The notes beneath the pieces were generated by a model. It was not told the DNA's origin. It did no database searches and was given only the letters and a program-made list of their open reading frames with translations. Positions 20,595 to 32,446 of a DNA stretch of 64,000 bases are shown here, piece by piece. Source of the stretch: Endothia cerciana (taxonomy: Eukaryota; Ascomycota; Sordariomycetes; Diaporthales; Cryphonectriaceae); NCBI GenBank assembly GCA_026119935.1, contig JALRMH010000015.1:434001-498000 (forward strand). The letters run 5' to 3'. The position numbers were made by a program, and so were the translations under genes. Every line of letters starts with the position of its first letter. Within the stretch, counting starts at the first letter, position 1.

Positions 20595-23027
20595 TCACTC
20601 CTGAATGTACTTCTTCAATCCCCTCAGCCTTTCCTTTGCCAGCTCGAGCACATCGTCCGGTTTGCACACCGCAAACCGTATGTAGTCCTCCGCAATATGG
20701 CTGTTCTCGTCGGTGTAGAACTCGGTGGGCGGAATGGCGGCCACACCGACCTCGTGGATGAGAAACCATGCCAGCTTGAAGTCGCGCGGACGGCTGGCAA
20801 CGTGCGGCGGGAAATAGTAGCCCTCGGGCACCTTGACCTTTTTCATGTTGGCCATGACGAAATAGCCACCCTCGGGCTCTGAGTAGGGCAGGCCGAGCTC
20901 GTCAAACACAGCATTGAACCGCGCCAGGCGACCCTTCATGTCTGCGATGCACTCGTCCCAGAAGCCTTCTGCCTCGGCCTTCTCGAAGCCAACTGCACAA
21001 GCCTCCTGCAGCGGCGAGACCGAAGAGTAGCATATCCGCGTGTGCGCCGCAGAGACGTATTGGATGAGCTCGGCCGGTCCCATCAGCCAGCCCACTCGCC
21101 ATCCGGTGGCATAGAAGTTCTTGCCCGCCGAACCGACAGTCAACGTAATCTTCTCCACCTCGGGAGACAAGGTCGCAATGCGAGTGAAGGGCACGTAATA
21201 CAGCCTGTCGTAGACCTCATCAGAGAGAATGATAATCTCGTTCTTGAGACAGATGTCCGCAATCTTTTGCAGTTCCTCTTTGGAGAAGACCTTGCCGACC
21301 GGGTTGTCTGGACGTCGTCAGTGACCGTTGTACTAGGGACACCAGTCCAGGGGTGGTGAGGCATACGAGGTGTATTGATCACAATCATCTTGGTGCGAGG
21401 CGTGACGGCCTTCTCCAGCTCATCAAAGTCGATTGTCCATTCCGCGGCAGAGGAGGTCTTCGTTCCACCCGTCTTAGGAGGGTGCAGTGGCACGTAGACA
21501 ATCTTGCCGCCAGGCATCTCGATGTTGGAGATATATCTATCGTGACCACGTCAGCCCAAAGCAAGAATTTCCCAAACTCGGACTGACGCCGGGAATCCTT
21601 TTCAGATTGGACACAAGAAAGGCCTCTGGCGTGTTTTCGGACTCACTGGTCGAAGAACGGCTCGAAGATGATGACCTCGTCGCCCGGCTCGATGAAGGCC
21701 ATAAAGGCACTCAGCATGCCCTCATTGGCTCCGGTGGTGATAGTGACTTCCGTCTCCGGGTCGAGCTGGCGACCCCAATGAGGCGAGTACGCATCCGCAA
21801 TGGCCTTCTTGAGCCGTGGCCGTCCCTTGGTCGGGGAGTACTGATTGCAGTCCACCTTGTTCAGGGCATCCTTGGCTGCGTCGAGGATGAACTCGGGCGG
21901 GTTGTAGCCGAAGAAGCCCTGGCCCATGTTGACGATGGGTTGGACAGGTGAGGCGGTGGCCGCCTCGTTGATGATGGACCTACATGCTGGTCATCAGTAA
22001 GAGCAGTGTAGAAGACGATGAAAGCTGATGATCCGAAGAAATAAACGGCAGAGACCGGTCTGCCGAACTTTGTTGTGTCGTTGAGAGGGTCCGAGCCAAT
22101 GCATCCAGCAGGTGTTCGAATCAGGTTGAAGAGAGGGTCCCAGGGCCCCAGTCGCACTGCATCTTTGCCTGGCCGCACTTTCCTTGGCAGTGAAGGAATT
22201 TGGAAGAAAGGAAAAAAAAGCCACAGACCCAGAAGGAACAAGGTCTGCTGAGTTTGATTGATCGTTATGGGAAGTCTTGGAATAATGAAGGGGCCCAGCC
22301 AGTGCCCAGCCAGGTGGTGAAGAAAGCGGATTTCAGGGCCAGGTCCAGGTTGGTATGTGTTCAGAAGGGGAGCAAACAATGAAATCTGGGGTTCTCCCGA
22401 CATCCCTTCTAGGCGGAGGAGGAGGAAGACGGTAGCACTCAGTTGAGTCAGGCCAGGGGGGAGGTTGATGATGAGACTGGCGATCCAGATGTGACCCGTG
22501 GGAGAGAAATCAAGGGCGTGGACCAAGCTGCCCGAGCATGTGCCGTCGATAGAGAACTGAGGACAAGGACTGGAGTGCTCCGCTGGGGGGAAGGGGGGAG
22601 CCCCCCCACCCCATCCGGGCGATATCTAGTCCAGACGGCAAATGGGTGCCTCGGAGGGGCCGATGAGGAGCCGGAGATCCGAATGTATTTAGTTTGGTAG
22701 GGAATAGCACAGCCGGGGAGTCCTTCTGGTTCCCATATCTTGTCGCCACGGGTCCTCATGCAAGCAAGCCGGCCAGCCCCTCTGGAATCATGCCCATCCG
22801 GGATCACCAGGAATAGGAAAGCCCTTGGAAAAGAACACTCACCAGACATCCTGCCTCCGGCCGGCGACCCTGGCCGCGGGCTTCAGCTTGGCACTCGGTG
22901 ACATTGTCGTAGCACAGAATCCCCGTGGCCTTGTTGTTGCCAGGGCCGGGATTGATGTCGTTGGCGGTCTAACAATACTCGAAGCAAGGAGGGGGGCGCG
23001 GCTGAGCAGTCTACCGGACGGCCGCAT
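20595..23027 (-). CDS. BNA3: Kynurenine aminotransferase (BNA3/KAT), optional mitochondrial presequence
   Basis: Exons 22843-23027, 21647-21979, 21367-21536 and 20595-21307 encode 466 aa. This class I PLP aminotransferase converts kynurenine to kynurenic acid and also acts on other amino acids. Hallmarks: MGQGFFGYNPPEF, TTGANEGM, EPFFDQY, NTPHNPVGK, the SAGKNFYATGWRVGW motif with the PLP lysine, and CYSSVSPLQEA. Two starts share exon 1. ATG 23027 gives MRPSGRLLSRAPLL followed by more Arg/Ser/Ala-rich residues, a typical mitochondrial presequence. ATG 22904 (MSPSAKLKPAARVAG) gives a 425-aa cytosolic form that begins where most homologues do. The first intron (21980-22842) is 863 nt, far longer than any other in the window, and the junction rebuilds DVW-SIINEAA. 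Phases close at all junctions. Confidence 0.93.
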
Positions 23028-23862
23028 GAGATCTTGTCTAGGTTCTAGAAAGAGAGACTGTTAAGAGTGAGAAGTACCACGCCTGGAAAAGCTAAATAGA
23101 AGACAGCATGTGGTGTAAGCCCGCTCCTCTATCGCAAAGTGTCACTTGCTCGCTAATCAAGCTCGGTGCCCGCCCATAGAAGAGGGCGCGGCGGGACGCT
23201 ACTCGCGTATGAATCACGGCGACGATTTGTGGGTCTTTCCCGGCATCGGCGCGGCACCTCTACCAGACGCAATATTCCGGCTGATGGCGCCATGTCACAG
23301 AGTATGCAGCAAAGGGGGCTCGGTATGCACGTATTCGAACTTCATGGCTCCCGTGACGTCCAGGTCAACCACCCTTGTTTTTGTTCTGACGGATGCATTT
23401 GAACGAGCTGACTGGAGCCAAGAGCGTCCTCAGTCCGACGTAGAGGAGCATTTCCCTGCCAGTGAGTCGGCGGACGCCAGCTATTTGCATTTGCGCCCCC
23501 AAACCAAGCTGGGCATGCTAGAGTACTTTGTTGATAAGGGAGTCGGGGGATAAAAGACGCACGTAAATCCACCGGGCATGCTACGAGGTGAGGAGGCGTA
23601 GAAACCCGAGAACAATATGTGGATCTTCTGCGGATGACACCGGCCTAGTTCTGTGGAATGACGGTGTATGTGATACGTACAGAATGTGACCCGTTCCATG
23701 GTACATGTCTCTAAGGGCTGCGACATCATGCCCAGCAAACCTAGTGAGGCATCATGTCTCTTCTAACACTTGGCCAGAGATGTGTCAAGCAACAATGACG
23801 TTAGGGCGCGGCCGAAATCTCGACATCCAGATTGCGCCTGTCGTGCTCTGCTCTGACGACTT
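23028..23862. other. Intergenic region aminotransferase / ZIP4
   Basis: 835 bp between two genes on the same (-) strand: the aminotransferase promoter and the ZIP4 3' flank. A 135-codon + strand frame at 23146-23553 has no recognisable features. Nothing else was seen. Confidence 0.5.
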
Positions 23863-26800
23863 TCACTCGACATCGAGCGTGAGCTTGACGTACCTCTCCT
23901 GCAACAAAGCCTCTAACTGCCCGCCGTCATCGCAATGATGAGCCAGGCTCAGAGCCTTTTGGGCCCACCTCCCGCAAGCCTCGGTTTTACCCAGGCCACA
24001 CAGGTCAATGGAGTGGTTGTATGCCACCGCAGCAAGCCATTCGACTTCTTCTGATGGCCAGGCTGCTGGGGTCTTGCCCACAAAATGTAGTTAGCAATAC
24101 GTGACTTGATCCCCTTGGGACCACCCAACTTACCCCATAAGCATCCTTGACCATCATACAGGTTTCTTCTAGGAGTCGCGTACCGAGTTCTTCGTTAAAG
24201 GGGAATGTCGCCTGGAACAGGCACCGCGTGTACTGGGCGAGTTTTGTGGGATCTGAGCCACTAAGTTCCGAGATCTGGTTGATGATCTTGCGGAGAACAC
24301 TGAAAAGCTCTGGCATGGCCGTGCATTGTCAGTGAGGCTCAGATCAGACGAAATTGCAGTACTGAATACCTTCAGCAGGCAAGTGATTCCGAAGCGCGCA
24401 GTCAGCCATTGCCTTGAACGTCTCCAGGTTCTGACATTGATTGGCCTTCAACACGATCTCGCCCAGAACCTGGTACTGCTTGAGCGCCACAGCTGCCTCG
24501 AAGTCGAAAGCTAGCAGCTGTGCGAGCTTGGCTGTAAGGTCTTTTGCCGAGACCTCATCAAAAGTCTTCCTGTTCTGAAGGCGCACCTCGATTTCGTGGT
24601 CGACTGCGGCGATGTGCGTCCGCGCGATGAGGTAGTCTTGAAGCTGCTGCTCCAGATTATCCTCCGCTCGTGCCAGAGCCACAAGCGCCGATGCAATGAG
24701 AAAATTGCAAAAGATCGACCTTAACAACAGATCACTGGCCATCTCTGCTGCGAGATCCTCTGGAAAATGACTGACCAGCTTCACGCAGGCCGTCAATATC
24801 CGGACGACATTCCTGAGGCTCCAGTCGCTGACGTGCTTGAGACCCAGATTATATGCATTCTGGCAGAACCATTCCAGCTCTTTCACATCGAAGAGCCTGG
24901 AGCCATCCGTATCCTTTGGCGCTTTCTGGACGGCTGTGACAACTGAGGAAGTCACGTCAGGTGATGACACGAGTATTAACTTCGAACCAACAGCCGACTC
25001 ACCTTCTTCAAACATGCTGCACAAATCTGATACAGCAGCGTCGTGATCAATTCGCTCGTCGCTGTCGAGAAGGCCATGCAAAAGCATGATTGTGCAGCGG
25101 CGAAGAGCCGGCAGATGTACTTTTCCGGGGCGCTCGTAGTCGTACGCTTCAGCGAGCTTTTTCATAGCTTCGATGATGACTACTTTGTCTCCGACACGTT
25201 GCGAGTCCGCCACACAGGCATAGAGCAATTCGAACCCGATGTCTGACGCTGCGACATTGGCAAGGCATTGCGATGCCATTTCGCTGTCACCGCTCCGTAT
25301 CGTCACTCGGTACAAAAGATACTGGGTCATGGGCTCGTTCTGAACTTCCGCTGCCAGGGAGAAGAAAATCGATTTGGCGGTGTCGAAGTCGTTCCGATTG
25401 ATAGCGCACAGCAAGAGCTTCCTATTCCCATTAGTTCATTCATGTGGAATGGAGTTGATGGCCTCACCTCCCTAGTTTCGCCCTGTTCATGGGTCCCGAA
25501 TTGGCGAAAGCATCACTTAGCCCGAGTTGGCACCACCTTTCTGCCATATCGAATTGTGCTTGATTGTAATTGGAATCGATTTTCTTCCAGATCAACTACA
25601 CGGCAGTCAGCCACGCTGACACATCTCTGATCAACGTGCCTAGACTCACAGTCTGCGCTGCGAAACTGGCCTCAATGCTTAGGGGTTGCTCTAGTCTCGA
25701 GAGCGACTTGTGGGCTTCGTCAACAGTTCCTCCAAAGTCCCGGTTACTGGTGGCCATATGTATCCGGGTAACGACCACCTTATCAACCCATTCCTGATGG
25801 CCAGTCTTCACCAACGAAGTCAGGAAGTCGTCAACTACGGAATACCCAATGCCAGGGCATTTCGTATTGAGGACGTGAATGTGATGGCCGAGCAGTCTAA
25901 AATTCGTCTCGGAAGATCGGAATCTTCGTATCATTCGTCGGATAATATCGCCGTAAGCTTCACCATCAAACGTTTCCGCTGGAGACTTGCTCAAAATCTC
26001 GAGGTTTAGGAGCAGTAACACTAGCTCATCACCGACTTCTGACTCGACGTATTTGACGAGATTCTGCGCCCTGTCGATGCTGTCGGTCGTCTGGAGACCC
26101 ATCAGGGCTGTGACAAGTGCTTGGAGTATTGCCATGCGTAGCTCGACCACATCCCGAGACATGTCCGGCAGCTGCTGGCCGTTGATCAGATCCCAGGCAC
26201 GCTGAAGCCACTTGTCCGCCATGGGATAGTCCTGCTTGGAGAGGAGACCCTTGCCGACCTGAAAGAGGCTGTCAAAGATCTTCTCCGCAGATATGGGGTG
26301 GACTCGCTTCAAGAGGCCCTCGACATTCGTGAAAGTGTGCTCAGCGACTACGAGCTGGTCGTCTTGGAAGGCCTGAGATACCATAAGTCGCTGATTTAAC
26401 ACCAACATAGAGAGGCACTGGCTCACCAGCACGATTCGCATGGCTGTCCACTCTGCCTCGAGGCGTGTACTCTCGTCGTCATGGTCCTGGCCCGGCATCT
26501 GAGACAGCTGCTGCAGTCGACCGTGGTAGTCAGCGGCTCTCTGAAGGACAAATCTGGCGGTCTGGACATCGTGGTCTTCTGTGTTGCAGAGCTGCAGTCA
26601 GTCTTCCTGCCTAAAATCGTCGGTGGGGCTCACGCACCGGTACAACACCTGGCCGCCTTTAATGCTACCCTCATGAGGTGTGTGGCGATATGTGCAGGGC
26701 TCTTAGGGGACCACTGAGAAAGGTGAAGGATCTGGTAGGCGAGCACTCGACTTGCAATGACCAGTCTTGAGCCCGGAGGGGTGTTCGACCCCTTGTCCGT

Positions 26801-27102
26801 GGAAGATCGATTCAACCGGGTGCATAGGTTCCAGAGGTTGGTGCCCTCTCGCTCCAGCTCCTCGTCGCCCGTCATGCCATGACCGGCCATGTCGGCGTAC
26901 CTCTCCAACCCCTGGACCTGCTTGTGGACATCGGACAGTAACGAGCCCGCAGCCTTGGCATCGCCCCTGTCGGTGGGCAGACGCCTGTAGAGATCGGAGG
27001 CAAAGGCTATCACGAGACAGAAGTTTTCGTCAGCCTCCACGCGCAGCTTCTCACAAGTCGACCCAACCAGCAGTGGGAGTAGTTGATCATACAAATGATA
27101 GC
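23863..27102 (-). CDS. ZIP4: ZIP4/SPO22 meiotic TPR protein (5' end unresolved)
   Basis: Seven exons were traced (26638-27102, 25650-26578, 25468-25595, 25003-25421, 24370-24942, 24134-24309, 23863-24072), coding 965 aa with every phase closing. Zip4/Spo22/TEX11 is the helical TPR scaffold of the ZMM group that promotes crossovers on synapsed meiotic chromosomes. Seen: helical TPR-like stretches throughout, the family blocks LIWKKIDSNYNQAQFDMAERW and NRAKLGRKLLLCAINRND, and a C-terminal PSEEVEWLAAVAYNHSIDLCGLG. The intron 24943-25002 is 60 nt and has no in-frame stop. The first coding exon lies upstream of 27102; its acceptor leaves two bases, so one more base and a start must come from an exon in about 27110-27500 that could not be fixed. 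Confidence 0.87.
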
Positions 27103-27787
27103 CTGAGCCCGCTTTCTTGGCTTGTCGTTACTATCACGCACAAGACCCGAGGCCGCGGGCATGATGTGCCTTCCTTACTCCGCCCAGCTCCGTATACCTT
27201 CCTGCTTGGAGTGTCGTCTGGTAGTCCGAAGGTCGAGTACCACCGCGGTCGAAGGCCTTGCATGCACTGACCTAATCGTCTCATCAGCAGGCGTGCATGT
27301 CAGCAGACCGATCTATCTCGCGTATTTTGTTGTAGGATCAGTGCCCGCAGTGCATCAGAGGATGGGAGACGATAACGGAAAGCGTCGGAGACGCTGAGAA
27401 GAACTGGGAGTTGGGTCATGTGGAGATGTATAGTCAAGACTGAAGGGCAAGAAGAGATGATGATATTTTTTGCTCTGTTTTTTGGTCTACCAGCCCCCAA
27501 GAGAGGAAACCGCCATGCCCTATGGGTACCCCCTACGAAGGGAAGGCACGAGCGCTTGGCGCCTGCCCGAGGTTGCCGACTCTACCTAGGAGGCCGCCGC
27601 CTCACTCTCAATTGTTGGTTCTCGGTAGACTCCATGCAGGAAGATGATGCATTTGCAAATGCCTGCCCCCATTTCCATGGTGTCAATTAAAGCATTAGGG
27701 TTTACAGTAATCGTCCGTCGTGTTGGTGGCCCGAAGTACGCATCGCGTTGGCTAGAAGGCGCGATCGAGTTCTCTCGTCTGTCATGA
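27103..27787. other. ZIP4 5' end and AcuK/ERT1 3' flank
   Basis: 685 bp that must include the ZIP4 start exon and promoter. A GTATAC donor candidate lies near 27228 and a GTCAGT candidate near 27255 on the - strand, but neither gives a convincing N-terminus. No other gene was seen. Confidence 0.4.
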
Positions 27788-29810
27788 TCAATGGGATGGA
27801 TCATGTGGTAAGAAATTGCCAACGATCAAACTCGGTCTGGGGGGTTGGAACGCAAAGGTCAGCATGTCCTTGCGGCCCTAAAGGTAGGAAGGAACAGGAG
27901 TACGGGGCAGAAGCGCTGATGGCAGGCGAGGCAGGCCACTTACATCCTCGCTTCATCGCGCCGGATCTTCAACGAGAAGCAGCACTTGATCTCCCTCGGG
28001 TTGCCCTTGTCGGCAGGGCCCTTCAGCTCGCACGCCGTGAGGAGGGTATCGTGGGCGGCATCGAACGCTATGGTGCCGAACTCCTCCCAGTATCGCACCA
28101 TCGACGCCTCCGTGAGGATCTGGTGTAGGGCGATCTTGCCCTGCAATGTTGTCAGCGGTCAACGAGACATCCGAGACCGAAATTGACGGGGGGGGGGGGG
28201 CATGAACCGAGGGGAGCACTCACGTCACGCAGATCCTCCACCTCCACCCCGATCAGCTCGGCCATCTCCTTATTTCCCCTGAAGATCTCGCCCGTCCGCC
28301 TCCAACAGCACGCCGGGACCGCCATGCTCGCGAACACGCGGTCGTACTCCATCAGCGTCTTCTCGAACCACATCTCGACATACACCAGCTGGAGGTCCGT
28401 CATGAGCTGCACCTTCTCGCGGAACTTGGGGCGGAACTTGTTGATCTGCGCGAGGATCTTCTGCTTCGACGAAGGCTGGATGTGCGTCTCGAGGTAGTCC
28501 TGTAGTTTCTTGTAGCCCTGGATGTAGTTGAAGGGCTTGAGCAGGCCTGCCTCGTATTTGGCGCGGAGAACCCGCTCCATTCGTGCCTCGGGCGTGTCGT
28601 TGCCCGAGGGGTCTGCGACCTGCAGGTAGAACTCGGCTGCCTCGCGCCGTTTCTTATCCTCCGGGTTGATCGTGGCCGGTCTAGTTATCGAGGCGCCCTC
28701 GGCCGCATGCTCTGCGTTATTGTTCTGCTGCTGCTGCTGCTGCAGAACGGGCGCTCCGGACCCAGGAAGGGCACTCGGCGGCAGCAGTGAGCTGCTGCCC
28801 TGGCCGAGGTAGCCGCCGGGCAACATGTCGTTCTCGTTCTTGAGGGCCTGGCTCTGGTCTCCGCTCGACAGCAGGCCGCCGTCATCCAGCAGGCTGCTGT
28901 TGAGGAACTCGTTGAGCAGGTTAAACTCGTTGCTGACTTCCGGGGCGAGGAGGTAGTTGTTTTGGTAGTTTTGCATATCCTGGAGGTGATTCTGGGCAGT
29001 CAACCACGCATCCGAGAAACCGGCGACTAGTATGATGTCAGACGCAGGCCGTGCCCTGGGGTGTCACGGTATCGTGCCGTATTGCGTGGTAAGGGGGAGG
29101 CAGGAGGCCTGGATGATCTTTACGAGGTCAGACCTACATTGGTTCATATTGCTGCTGCGCAGGCCGCTCGCCTGCATCCCGGAAAGCTGTGTCGGTCGCA
29201 CAAGCTGCTGTAAGGAGCTGCCCCGGCCCAGCGAGGCCGCAGGCCCAGCAGTGATACCACCACCGCCGGCACCACCAGTCCCAGCAGCTGCAGACACTCC
29301 TCCCGCGTCGAACGAGGGGGCCCTCAGGGCGGCCGCGGCCGCGACGGCAGCGCCTGCCTGGCCGATGGAGCCGCGTGGGAGTTCGGACTGGGACTGCTGG
29401 GATTCTGATTCATCCATGGTCGAGCCGGCGGCGACGCTCCCCCTGCCCCCACCTGCCTTCTTGCTGTCATTATCCCGAGGCTCGTCGTGGCAGAGGTGGC
29501 CGATGTTACGTTTAATACACCTGGTACACGGTCTCTCCTATTCAGGGCAGATCGTCAAGCCTTCGTCAGTGGTCTGTTCGCACTCGAGCCTGCAGTGCAG
29601 CTGCAGCATGACACGGCAGCGCCCTGACGGGTCTCGGTAGGGCCTGGGGGCCTGGGGGGGGGGGGGGTGAGGCGAGGAAAGGACGGCGGCGGCGGCAGCA
29701 GCAGGAAAAAGCAAAATTGGGGAGAGAAAAAGGGTCTTACATACGAGGTCACATGTCATGTGCTAAGCGAACACGACCGTATTAGCCATAAGTCTCTTAA
29801 CTCCATAATC

Positions 29811-29845
<35 letters not shown>

Positions 29846-30401
29846 AAGACCAGACATAAGCCGGTCCTGCTACAGGCACAATCCTCGACGCTAGGCATGG
29901 GACATTGGGCAGCCATGCTGTAGCTCTCGGCGCGGGCCACAGCGTGCGCCCATAGCGCGGATAGCAGCCATTTGCCTTTCCAGCTCGGGAGGTTTTCTTG
30001 TGACTTACAGATCGACGGCAATATACGCATGCTGTAGGAACGCGGGAGACACAGGAGTTAGCGCACGGAGAACACACGATGAGGTATGCCCGGGTGGGGG
30101 GGGAAGGGTTCGGCACAGGTACAGGTGGGCAGGTGGAGCGGTTAAGGGCCGTACCGTGGGTGACCTTGCGCCTCTTCTTCTGAGGGCCCTGCTTATTGGC
30201 GTCATCCGGCGCGTGCGCGTGCGCCTTGCTGGTGTTGTCCTTGTCACTGCCCGGTGTTGCGCTGGCCTTGGCCCTGTCGCCATTGTTACTCGGCCGGAGG
30301 GGGGTGGACTGCGCCGGCCTGGACTCGGACGAGTCGACCTCGGACGAGCGGTCCCTGTCCTCAGTGCTGCCGGTGGCGCCATTCTTCTTCTTCTTGTCCA
30401 T
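27788..30401 (-). CDS. AcuK/ERT1-type Zn2Cys6 activator of gluconeogenesis with PAS domain
   Basis: Seven exons (30155-30401, 30009-30031, 29745-29762, 29138-29537, 28224-29026, 27944-28140, 27788-27836) give 578 aa with all phases closing. Family knowledge: AcuK/AcuM (ERT1/RDS2 in yeasts) activate gluconeogenic and respiratory genes on non-fermentable carbon. The N-terminus is Lys/Ser-rich with a likely NLS (KKRRKVTH). The zinc cluster reads ACVYCRRS-HMTCDL-ERPCTRCIKRNIGHLC, assembled from a 23-nt exon, an 18-nt exon and the next exon. Ala/Gly/Gln-rich linkers follow, then YLLAPEVSNEFNLLNEFL, then a PAS-like C-terminal half (MAVPACCWRRTGEIFRGNKEM; SLKIRRDEARIPSLIVGNFLP). The start at 30401 is the first ATG next to the conserved part; the frame is open further upstream but looks like leader. 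AcuK versus AcuM cannot be decided here. Confidence 0.93.
29811..29845. repeat. (CT)n(AC)n microsatellite in AcuK/ERT1 intron 2
   Basis: A CT run passes directly into an AC run inside the 246-nt intron that separates the two zinc-cluster microexons. It should be length-variable between strains. Confidence 0.9.
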
Positions 30402-32446
30402 AACGTGTGCTCGTATCTCTCTCTGCTCTCCCCTCTCCTCTTCCAGCCAGTTCCCCCCCCCCTTCTCTCCCTCCAGGAAGGAAAAGGAAAGGAAGGAAAA
30501 AAGAAAAGAAAGGAAGGAAGAGAGGGTTTCCAGTGCCAATCCCGGTTCCTGGTCACTCAATGCGCCCTCCTCCCATTGGGTCTGTGGGTTACGCAACTGG
30601 CGTCGAGTTCGTAGCTCATCTGAGCGAGCCGTGCGGCTTCCTGCAGCTGGGTAGATTGATTCGACCACGCCTCTCCCGAGGGGCCCTCGTGCTCGACCTG
30701 TCGACGTCCACACCAAGATCGCCGCCGGGGGAAACTCGATCGCGTACGTAAGGGGAGGCAGCAGGGGTGTCTCGGTCGTCCTCCCGTGGGGCCTTTCCTG
30801 TTTGCTATTGCAGCGCCGGAGCCGTTCAGTCGCGATCGCGCCGAGCACGCGACACCAGATGCGCTCTTTTTGTGTTGTTGGTAGCCGAGGTGCAGGCGTC
30901 AGCAAGACCGGCGCAAATTTAGGGACGGGCGGACGGAGGACGGAAGACGTCAGCGGGAATCTTTGGGCCGGAGGGCGGGTGCCACTGCCAGTGCCACTCA
31001 GTGCTAGGGGCTGGGGCAACCTGGGCGGCCTGGGGTGGGGGAGCTACTTACCGCATGTGGAGACGAACGATGGGGGGGTGTTGGGGGGGTGTTCCTGGAG
31101 AGGTAAGGAGGGTTTTCCGGGGGGGGGGGTGGCTGATAGGCTACGGGCTAGGCTACGACCTCCAGCTAATAATGTTGGAGAACAACCCGTCTCTGCCTCT
31201 ACTATGGTACAAGTTGTAGGACCCCCCCCCCGGTTAAAAATAATAAAATAAAACAAAAAAAGAAGAAAGAAAAAGAAGTCCTCTACCTCAGTATAGGCCT
31301 ATGCCGTGGGATCTCGCTTGGGCTATCATGCAGTGACGCCCGTAGGTTCTTGCTCATGCCATCCCCTTCCATCCAGACTATCGACTGCAGCGCGCTGTGA
31401 TGGCGATTGCATCGTGCCTTGCAGCAGGGACAAGACGCCCCTTCAAGCCACCTCGTGGGATATATGACAAACGAGATCCGGGGGCCACCCCCACTCCCCC
31501 GTGAGACCGGAGGACAAAGGCTACAGCTGTGGGTGGACACATGGGGGGGGGGGGGGCACACAAATGCCGTGCCGTCGACCACCGATCGCCAGGAACGAAC
31601 CGCATCCGGGGTGTTACAACCGCGTAACATGGGGCTCCAGCAGCGCGGGCTGGTGTCGGGAAGCTCGTATTCAGATATATTCCACCGGGGCCCTGGAAAG
31701 TTCAGGGCGCGTATGATTGACGTGTGCTACACCGGGCCCTCAAGCCCCGGTGACACCCTTCGGATGGCTCGTGAGCTTCGAGAAGCCTTATGCCGGACTG
31801 GGCGTGCATTAGCCGTGGGCCGGGGAGAAAGGGGATGTCCATTTCATGATGGGAATATCGGGACCGGTCGAAACGAGGTCCCCCGTGTACATACACACAG
31901 ACATAAACATACCACAAGACTGGACAGACTGGTACTAGTTGGTGGGACTTACTTACAGTGGCCATCTCTCATGCCCACCGCAACAGCCCCCCCCCCCCCC
32001 CAGACTAACACCAGGACTGAGTTTTACCCCTGATCACTTGTACAACTCCGAGCGGTTAATCTGACCGCTTCGCCGCCAAGGCTGAATCGGGAGTTTCTAT
32101 GTGTAGCCTCGGGGGCGAGGTGGTGAAGAAAAAATAACCTGGGAGTTGTATGTGAGGATAATGGCATTCCAGAACCAAACCACGACTTTTTTGTCAGCTC
32201 GTAGCTTCTCATGGGGGCCGTTCGTCTGACCACAGCCATGAGGATCGTGCCAGGGCCGTCATAACGAGGGCATTGCTTCCCAGCGTACACATGTCACTGC
32301 TACATGTCAATTTTATTTTATACGAGACCCCAGTTGAGCCCATCATGTATATAACACCCTTCCCCCCACCCCCACCCCCACCCCCCCAAAAAAACCACCA
32401 AAAAAAACCACCACCAACCTCCCATCCTTACCGCCGCAGCAGCCCT
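30402..32446. other. Long upstream region of AcuK/ERT1
   Basis: 2.0 kb between the activator start and the 3' end of xanthine dehydrogenase. The first 0.6 kb stays open in the AcuK/ERT1 frame (to 31019) but has leader-like composition, with an A/G-rich stretch at about 30476-30530. G or C tracts occur at 31119-31129, 31543-31556 and 31987-32001, and a C/A-rich stretch at 32360-32420. No gene was seen. A long leader is common for fungal regulators. Confidence 0.5.

Noticed and set aside
30402..31019. Extension of AcuK/ERT1 to an upstream in-frame ATG at 31019
   Set aside because: Composition is leader-like with a long F/L/S-rich artefact from the A/G tract, and homologues begin near the zinc cluster.
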